Below are positions 59,212 through 64,000 of a stretch of DNA of 64,000 bases, piece by piece; within the stretch, counting starts at the first letter, position 1, and each line of letters starts with the position of its first letter. The notes under the pieces are model-generated. The model was not told the origin of the DNA and made no database searches. It was given only the letters and a program-made list of their open reading frames with translations. Source of the DNA: Alcanivoracaceae bacterium (lineage in GTDB: Bacteria; Pseudomonadota; Gammaproteobacteria; Pseudomonadales; Alcanivoracaceae); the NCBI GenBank assembly GCA_023146255.1, contig JAGLCJ010000003.1, forward strand, positions 310,001 through 374,000, written 5' to 3'. The translations under genes were made by a program, and so were the position numbers.

Positions 59212-59598
59212 ATGAGTCAGGAATTTCTGTCTGAAGGCTGGTTCGCCATGGTCAAAGCCAAGCGTGAAGAAGCCGGCAATATTGAAGCCCCGGCGGCGCT
59301 GGCTGATCTGGTTATCAACGTCACCATCACCGGCGGTTCGGTTGATAAAGCCATGTCACTGGTAGGTGGCATGCTGGAAGAAGGTCATCACCCGAATGCA
59401 CCGACCACGATGATTCTGCCGGCTGATCTGGCCAAGCGCATTTTCATCCAGGGCGACCAGTCTGCTGGTATGCAGGGTTTCATGACCGGTCAGATCCGCA
59501 TTGAAGGCGACATGAGCAAGCTGATGGCGCTGCAGACTGCCCAGCCGACGGCTGCGCAGATGGAACTGATGAAGAAAATTGCTGCTGAAACTGCCTGA
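59212..59598 (+). CDS. SCP2 sterol-binding-domain protein
   Basis: A 128-residue single-domain protein of the SCP2 family: LVINVTITGGSVDKAMSLVGG, HPNAPTTMILPADLAKRIF and the hallmark GFMTGQIRIEGDMSKLMALQ (a helical cap after strands). SCP2 domains form a hydrophobic tunnel for fatty acids or acyl-CoA. It is monocistronic, with a clear terminator. Confidence 0.88.
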   Translation: MSQEFLSEGWFAMVKAKREEAGNIEAPAALADLVINVTITGGSVDKAMSLVGGMLEEGHHPNAPTTMILPADLAKRIFIQGDQSAGMQGFMTGQIRIEGDMSKLMALQTAQPTAAQMELMKKIAAETA

Positions 59599-59612
59599 GT
59601 TTCCGTGAGCAA

Positions 59613-59640
59613 TAAAAAAGGGCCTTCGGGCCCTTTTTTA
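59613..59640 (+). terminator. Terminator between SCP2 gene and AraC gene
   Basis: A6 followed by GGGCC-TTC-GGGCCC and T6; placed between convergent genes, so it may serve both. Confidence 0.92.
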
Positions 59641-59664
59641 TTGCCTGATCGTTGCGGTTATTTC

Positions 59665-60687
59665 TCAGGCCAGTCGTGCCGTCAGTGACAAGCGTTGTTC
59701 AGGTTGGCGCTGTTCCTTGCGTACCCGGCCCGGCGAGTGTCCGGTCCAGCCGCGAAATGCCTTGGTAAAACTGGCCTGATCACTGTAGCCGAGTTTCTCG
59801 GCGATATCGGCAATGCTGAAGTCGGTGTCACGCAGGTAATGCATGGCAAATTTCAGTCTGGCCTGATTGCGAAGCTGGGAGAAAGACTCACCGCCGGCGG
59901 CCAGGTAACGGGTAAGGGTACGTGGCGTCAGGCCGAGCTTTTCTGCGGCATATTCCAGCGTGCAGTAACGGCCCGGGTGGCAATGAATGTAATGACGAAT
60001 CAGGGCGACGACATGATCGGCGTTCCATTCTGCATCGCTGCTGCCAAGGCCATCTGTGCTCGTCGCACCTTGCATCTGACACTGCCGAACCACCAGCTGA
60101 TCACTGCTGTGGCCGCCTTCGACGACACTGCCGAAGATTTCACTCAGATCACGAATCCTGTCGCCATCAGTACTCTGCAACTGGATCAGGGCGTTCTTGC
60201 TCAATGTGGCGCTGATTCGGCACATGCTGCCCAGATAGGTGTCGACCAGAAAGTTTTCCATCTCGTCCAGCGGCCAGCGCTGGTGCAAGCGAATGACCGC
60301 GCCTTCGCCCAGAGGCACCAGTTCAATCTCCATTAATGGTACGCGGATGCGCAGAAACTGGATCAGGCGGCGAGTCAGGTCGTCGGCACGTTGCTGGGCG
60401 ATCATCGAGTAGGCCAGCAGGCCGTGGGCGGACAAATCCAGTTGCATGCCATAGCGGGCGCCGAGGCAGGGAACCGGGCTGTTCTGTTCGGCGATACGGA
60501 ACAGGGACAGCAGCTGGTTAATCGAAACGTGCCCTTCCGGGTCAGACATCAGGGCATCGTGGATGCCCGACTCGGACAATAGCCTGGCCGTGTTCATGCC
60601 CAACTGGGACGTCAGTCTAATAAGAATACGTACGTACACAACCGGCACGAGTGGAACATCATTGATTAGGGATGGCGACAGTCTCAT
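59665..60687 (-). CDS. AraC-family regulator (OruR/ArgR-like)
   Basis: A 340-residue protein with an N-terminal arabinose-binding-like region (LLSESGIHDALMSDPEGHVS) typical of the OruR/AraC_N group and two C-terminal helix-turn-helix segments (TLEYAAEKLGLTPRTLTRYL and FSIADIAEKLGYSDQASFTK). It is divergent from the GH3 operon (60936 on), which makes it the likely regulator. The ATG at 60687 gives the usual length; a longer reading to 60849 would overlap the dyad at 60782. Confidence 0.88.
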   Translation of the reverse strand: MRLSPSLINDVPLVPVVYVRILIRLTSQLGMNTARLLSESGIHDALMSDPEGHVSINQLLSLFRIAEQNSPVPCLGARYGMQLDLSAHGLLAYSMIAQQRADDLTRRLIQFLRIRVPLMEIELVPLGEGAVIRLHQRWPLDEMENFLVDTYLGSMCRISATLSKNALIQLQSTDGDRIRDLSEIFGSVVEGGHSSDQLVVRQCQMQGATSTDGLGSSDAEWNADHVVALIRHYIHCHPGRYCTLEYAAEKLGLTPRTLTRYLAAGGESFSQLRNQARLKFAMHYLRDTDFSIADIAEKLGYSDQASFTKAFRGWTGHSPGRVRKEQRQPEQRLSLTARLA

Positions 60688-60781
60688 CTTAATCAACCCT
60701 TTGTTTTTATTTGTTTTTATGTTTCGCTGCGGAATTTTTATTCCTGCAGATCGGGCCATTTTATCAATTAACATTGTGAAT

Positions 60782-60795
60782 ATATGTACACATAT
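60782..60795. promoter_or_regulatory. Perfect dyad in the AraC/GH3 intergenic region
   Basis: ATATGT-AC-ACATAT is a perfect 14-bp dyad, 95 bp upstream of the AraC gene and 140 bp upstream of the GNAT-like gene. Confidence 0.5.
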
Positions 60796-60935
60796 TGGCC
60801 CGTTCTGAAAGTCGGTAGGAGGTATTAGGGGGTTGTCGTAAATGGACAATCCGATGGCAGCGGCGAACCTGTACCGGGCGGCGAATGCGCGCCAATCTCA
60901 ATCACCCTGAAAAACAACAACAAGCAGGCCCGAAC

Positions 60936-61829
60936 ATGAGTGCCCAGAAAAAACAGGTTACTGCCCGCTACCGTCGCATTGATCGTGTCTCTCCCGCGGA
61001 TGTGCTGAAGATGTATGGCATCTTCCAGCGCTACTACGAGAACTCCGATCTGGATACGTTTTTGCGCGATATGAGCAAGAAGACTGGTGTGTTTCTACTG
61101 CGCCGGCGCAGTGATCAGGAGATTGTCGGGTTCTCCACCGTCGCGAAAATGGACCTGGTCATCGACGGCAAGCCGATCAAGGGGGTGTTCAGTGGCGACA
61201 CCATCATCGAGCGCGATTACTGGGGATCGCGGGCGCTGCCGTTGGCATTTTTCCTGTATCTGGTGCGCGTGGTGCTGCGCCACCCGCTGACGCCGGTATT
61301 CTGGCTGCTGATTTCAAAGGGATACAAAACTTACCTGTTGCTGGCAAACAACTTTTTCCGCTTTTACCCGCATCCGGAAAATCGTTATCAGCAATATCAG
61401 CCGATCATTCCGCAGTACTGTGAGCGCCTGTTCCCCGGTTACTACAGCGCCGAGCGCGGCATTCTGGATTTCGGCCATGACTATCAGCGTCTGAAGGCCG
61501 ATGTGGCGCCGATTAACGATGATGTTCGCCGAGCCAGTCAGGCAGCGGCCTTCTTCGAAGCCTGCAATCCGGAGTGGCAGCGAGGCACCGAGCTTCCCTG
61601 CGTCGGGCGCGCCGGGTTTTCCGATGCCATTCGCTATCCGTTTCGTTATCTGAAGAAGATGTTTCGCGGTAAACAGGCAGTTAAAACACTGGAAACGGTG
61701 GCTCCGGTGGTTGCCGAGCGGCGCGATGAACTCGTCGAACGGGTTGCCGTGCCAGTGCAGGTAAAAAGTCGCGGCAAGGGTAACAAGCCGGGGCGCCAGT
61801 TCAGTGTGGTGGCGCGGAGCACCCGATGA
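60936..61829 (+). CDS. GNAT-like acyltransferase protein, first gene of GH3 operon
   Basis: A 297-residue soluble protein. The first 120 residues have GNAT-like order: ARYRRIDRVSPADVLKMYGIF, VFLLRRRSDQEIVGFSTVAKM, GKPIKGVFSGDTIIERDYWG. The middle contains RYQQYQPIIPQYCERLFPG, then RILDFGHDYQRL-like sequence, and the tail is basic. The acetyl-CoA loop is not canonical, so the assignment to GNAT is a fold-level inference. It overlaps the GH3 gene by four bases (ATGA). ATG 60936 is preferred over 60885. Confidence 0.65.
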   Translation: MSAQKKQVTARYRRIDRVSPADVLKMYGIFQRYYENSDLDTFLRDMSKKTGVFLLRRRSDQEIVGFSTVAKMDLVIDGKPIKGVFSGDTIIERDYWGSRALPLAFFLYLVRVVLRHPLTPVFWLLISKGYKTYLLLANNFFRFYPHPENRYQQYQPIIPQYCERLFPGYYSAERGILDFGHDYQRLKADVAPINDDVRRASQAAAFFEACNPEWQRGTELPCVGRAGFSDAIRYPFRYLKKMFRGKQAVKTLETVAPVVAERRDELVERVAVPVQVKSRGKGNKPGRQFSVVARSTR

Positions 61830-63463
61830 GCCTGCGCTATTCGTTGGGCCATGGTGTGTTATCGCGAGTGGTGGCACCGGCACGGCTGGCCTTTGAGCAT
61901 CAGTGCCAGGACATGGAGTCGGTGCAGCGGCGCAAGCTGTCATCCCTGCTGCGCGCTGTCGCGGAAACACCTTTCGGCCGGCGTCGCCGGATTGATCCTG
62001 ACTGGTCGTTCGAGCAATACGCCGGCAACATGCCGGAAACCGGCTACGACCACTGGCGTGCGGCGATTGATGAGCAGCGTCTCGGTGGCGCATCGCTGAT
62101 TGCGTCTCCGGTTCAGCGCTATCAGCCAACCAGTGGCTCCACTTCGGCGATCAAGTGGCTGCCCTATACCAAACGCTTTCTCGCAGAACTGGATCAGGCC
62201 ATCTGCCCCTGGTTGGGAGACCTGTATCAGAGCTATCCGGATATTCGTGGCGGCAGCCATTACTGGTCGCTCTCATGGGTGCCCACCTCCATGCGCAAGG
62301 AGCTGAAAGGGCAGATTAATGACGACATGAAACTGCTTTCCGCTGGCAAACGGTTGCTCGCTTCGATGACCCAGTCAGTGCCGGAAACGGTTGCTTCTGC
62401 CGACAGTTCCGAGGATTCCCGCTTCGCCACGCTGGCCTGGCTGGTGGCTGATGAATCGCTGGCAGTGATGTCGGTGTGGAGCCCGACATTTGCCCTGACC
62501 ATGCTGGATGACCTCAGTCGCTGGCGTGATGAGCTGGCGGATTGCCTTTACTCAGGTCATTTCGGAGCGCGCGCCGGTTCGCTTGCCGGTGTGCGTTGCC
62601 CGCGGGCGGTTCAACGTGCGGCCATGCTGCGTCATTGGGATGGCCGGCAGTCTGCCGCGTTTTACAGCATCCTGTGGCCGAAACTTGCTCTGATCAGTGC
62701 CTGGGACACCGCTTCTGCAGCGGTCTGGGCGGCCAAGCTGCGCCGCCTGTTTCCGGCCGTGGCGTTTCAGGGCAAGGGGTTGTGGGCCACCGAGGGAGTC
62801 GTGACATTTCCGTGGCAAGGGCATTATCCGCTGGCATTCCGCAGCCATGTTTATGAATTTGCTGATGCTGCTACTGGTGAAGTGCTGCCGCCCTGGAAAT
62901 TGGAAAGGAGTCAGGAAGTGGTGCCGCTGATCAGCACCGGGGCTGGGCTGCTACGTTATCGCATGAGTGATCGTCTAAGAGTGGATCATCTGATTGGTCA
63001 GGTTCCCTGCTTTACCTTTCTGGGGCGCGATGACGGTGTTGATCTGGTTGGCGAGAAGCTGTCTTCGGTATTGGTGCAGCAGATTATTGATCAGCTTGAC
63101 TGTCCGGTAGATGTCCAGCCGCTAACGTTGCTGGCGCTGGATAACAGCAATGGCAAAGGCGCTCCGGGATATGTGTTGCTGGCTGAAGCGATTCACGGTA
63201 GCACCGTTATGGAGCGGCGCTTGTTGGCGCGACAAATGGAAGATGGGCTGCTGGAGTCTTTCCACTATCGACTGGCTCGTGACCTCGGCCAATTGGCCCC
63301 GGTCAGTGTGGTCTGTCGCGAGGATATGCAGCAGTGCTATATGAGTTACTGCCAGAAGCGCGGCATGATCGACGGCAATGTAAAAATCGAGCCACTGCGA
63401 TACTGGCCGGGCATGAAGCTCACCGACATGGTGCCGGATGACACCTTGCAGGGTGTCGCGTGA
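61826..63463 (+). CDS. GH3-family acyl-acid amido synthetase
   Basis: A 545-residue ANL-superfamily enzyme of the GH3 (auxin-responsive promoter) family. It has the ATP loop QPTSGSTSAIKWLPYTKRF (about residues 97-115), FWATEG-like GLWATEGVVTFP (about 318-329) and the YRMSDRLRVDHLIGQVPCFTFLGR acyl-adenylate segment. GH3 enzymes activate a carboxylic acid with ATP and join it to an amine, often an amino acid. It is coupled on both sides to acyltransferase-like genes by four-base overlaps (ATGA, GTGA), which suggests a pathway making an N-acyl or amide product. Confidence 0.88.
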   Translation: MSLRYSLGHGVLSRVVAPARLAFEHQCQDMESVQRRKLSSLLRAVAETPFGRRRRIDPDWSFEQYAGNMPETGYDHWRAAIDEQRLGGASLIASPVQRYQPTSGSTSAIKWLPYTKRFLAELDQAICPWLGDLYQSYPDIRGGSHYWSLSWVPTSMRKELKGQINDDMKLLSAGKRLLASMTQSVPETVASADSSEDSRFATLAWLVADESLAVMSVWSPTFALTMLDDLSRWRDELADCLYSGHFGARAGSLAGVRCPRAVQRAAMLRHWDGRQSAAFYSILWPKLALISAWDTASAAVWAAKLRRLFPAVAFQGKGLWATEGVVTFPWQGHYPLAFRSHVYEFADAATGEVLPPWKLERSQEVVPLISTGAGLLRYRMSDRLRVDHLIGQVPCFTFLGRDDGVDLVGEKLSSVLVQQIIDQLDCPVDVQPLTLLALDNSNGKGAPGYVLLAEAIHGSTVMERRLLARQMEDGLLESFHYRLARDLGQLAPVSVVCREDMQQCYMSYCQKRGMIDGNVKIEPLRYWPGMKLTDMVPDDTLQGVA

Positions 63464-64000
63464 GTACTCCTTTTCAGCGCGCCACGCCGGCGGATAGCGA
63501 AGATATCCTGTCCCTGTTTCGCAATACACCGCAGCGCGGCAGGGTGGTGCTGAACTTTGAGCGTGAGCCGGATTACTTCCGTGGTGGTCACGTTATCTGT
63601 GAAGACCCCGAAATTCATATCGCTCGGGAAAAGAATGGCACGCTGGTGATGCTGTACGGTCTTGGATGGCGCACCCTGTACATCAATGGCATGCCGCGTG
63701 CGGTGCGCTATGCTCATGACCTGCGTTTGGCCGAGCAAGCCAGAGGTGGTCGTATGATTCTGCGTATGGCTCGCTACGTGGCAGACATGATCGGCCCTGA
63801 TGACCTGATGCAGACCGTCATCCTCAACGAGAACAGCGATTCTCTCAATTCCGTCGCCAGTGGCAGGGCTGGTCTGCCTGTCTATTATCCTTGCGGTGAT
63901 ATAGAGACCAGTCTGATCTTCCGTATTCATTCTCCTCAGGGTCATGACCTGACAGTACGGCAGGCCGGCGTCTCGGATCTTGAAAAGATGCAGAATTTCC
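63460..64000 (+). CDS. GNAT-family acyltransferase, 5' part (runs out of window)
   Basis: GTG at 63460 overlaps the GH3 stop by four bases. The first 180 residues read FQRATPADSEDILSLFRNTP, FEREPDYFRGGHVI, YGLGWRTLYINGMPRAVRYA, DLRLAEQARGGRMILRMARY and later TVRQAGVSDLEKMQNF. The order of a substrate-loop, beta4 and R-x-x-G-G segment fits a GNAT N-acyltransferase. The C-terminus lies beyond the window. Confidence 0.8.
   Translation, partial: MSTPFQRATPADSEDILSLFRNTPQRGRVVLNFEREPDYFRGGHVICEDPEIHIAREKNGTLVMLYGLGWRTLYINGMPRAVRYAHDLRLAEQARGGRMILRMARYVADMIGPDDLMQTVILNENSDSLNSVASGRAGLPVYYPCGDIETSLIFRIHSPQGHDLTVRQAGVSDLEKMQNF

Noticed and set aside
1..64000. CRISPR array, rRNA or tRNA genes, integrase or transposase genes
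   Set aside because: No regularly spaced direct repeats, no cloverleaf-like T-loop/acceptor pairs and no transposase or integrase motifs were recognised on either strand by reading; a tRNA or CRISPR program was not run.

Overview
The window looks like the chromosome of a marine, hydrocarbon-degrading gammaproteobacterium. The evidence is an alkane 1-monooxygenase (alkB, 25889-27046) with all histidine boxes, a fadBA beta-oxidation pair, a canonical gammaproteobacterial prfB frameshift site, RecJ-PrfB-LysS order and a sigma-54/NtrC-type glnK-amtB operon. The gene content would fit Alcanivoracaceae or a relative, but no rRNA or tRNA is present to fix the taxon and this placement is an inference.

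Layout. 1-2.4 kb: a phytoene-dehydrogenase-like oxidoreductase under a TetR regulator with two matching 17-bp operators, then a second TetR gene. 2.5-8.7 kb: a five-gene, tightly coupled aromatic-ring catabolic operon (flavin hydroxylase, extradiol-type dioxygenase, FAH-family hydrolase with a Tat-like signal, tandem GST fusion, carboxymuconolactone-decarboxylase-like protein). 8.7-11.1 kb: small housekeeping genes. 11.2-17.3 kb: a molybdenum locus with modABC, a small anchored protein, molybdenum storage protein subunits mosBA and a membrane protein that appears to fuse an ECF-transporter T component to an S-like component through a Gly/Lys/His-rich loop. 17.7-22.5 kb: three tandem secreted beta-propeller-like paralogues with GlyGly-CTERM tails, each with its own copied promoter and terminator, two with Fur-box-like sites. 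They are followed by a lipoprotein that is a distant paralogue of the small protein at the end of the mod operon, and by a free STN-domain protein.

23.8-29.7 kb: nitronate monooxygenase-like enzyme, HAD hydrolase, alkB, a diiron ferritin-like protein, hicAB and two decaying copies of the alkB 3' end. 29.7-41 kb: secreted or lipoprotein genes, a patatin-like lipoprotein and a 1022-residue PLD nuclease-helicase-DUF3427 protein that is a candidate defence gene. 41-47.6 kb: accessory DNA with four more toxin-antitoxin modules (Phd/RelE-like, MNT-HEPN, HigBA-like, BrnTA) on either side of fadAB.

47.8-64 kb is mostly core: recJ, prfB with programmed frameshift, lysS, a TetR regulator, ung, a phosphate-binding-like protein with a porin, a CnoX-like thioredoxin, glnK-amtB, an SCP2 protein, and at the right edge an AraC-type regulator divergent from a GNAT-like/GH3/GNAT operon that resembles an uncharacterised acyl-amide synthesis pathway. 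The least explained systems are the 11-23.7 kb molybdenum/GlyGly-CTERM island and the GH3 operon.
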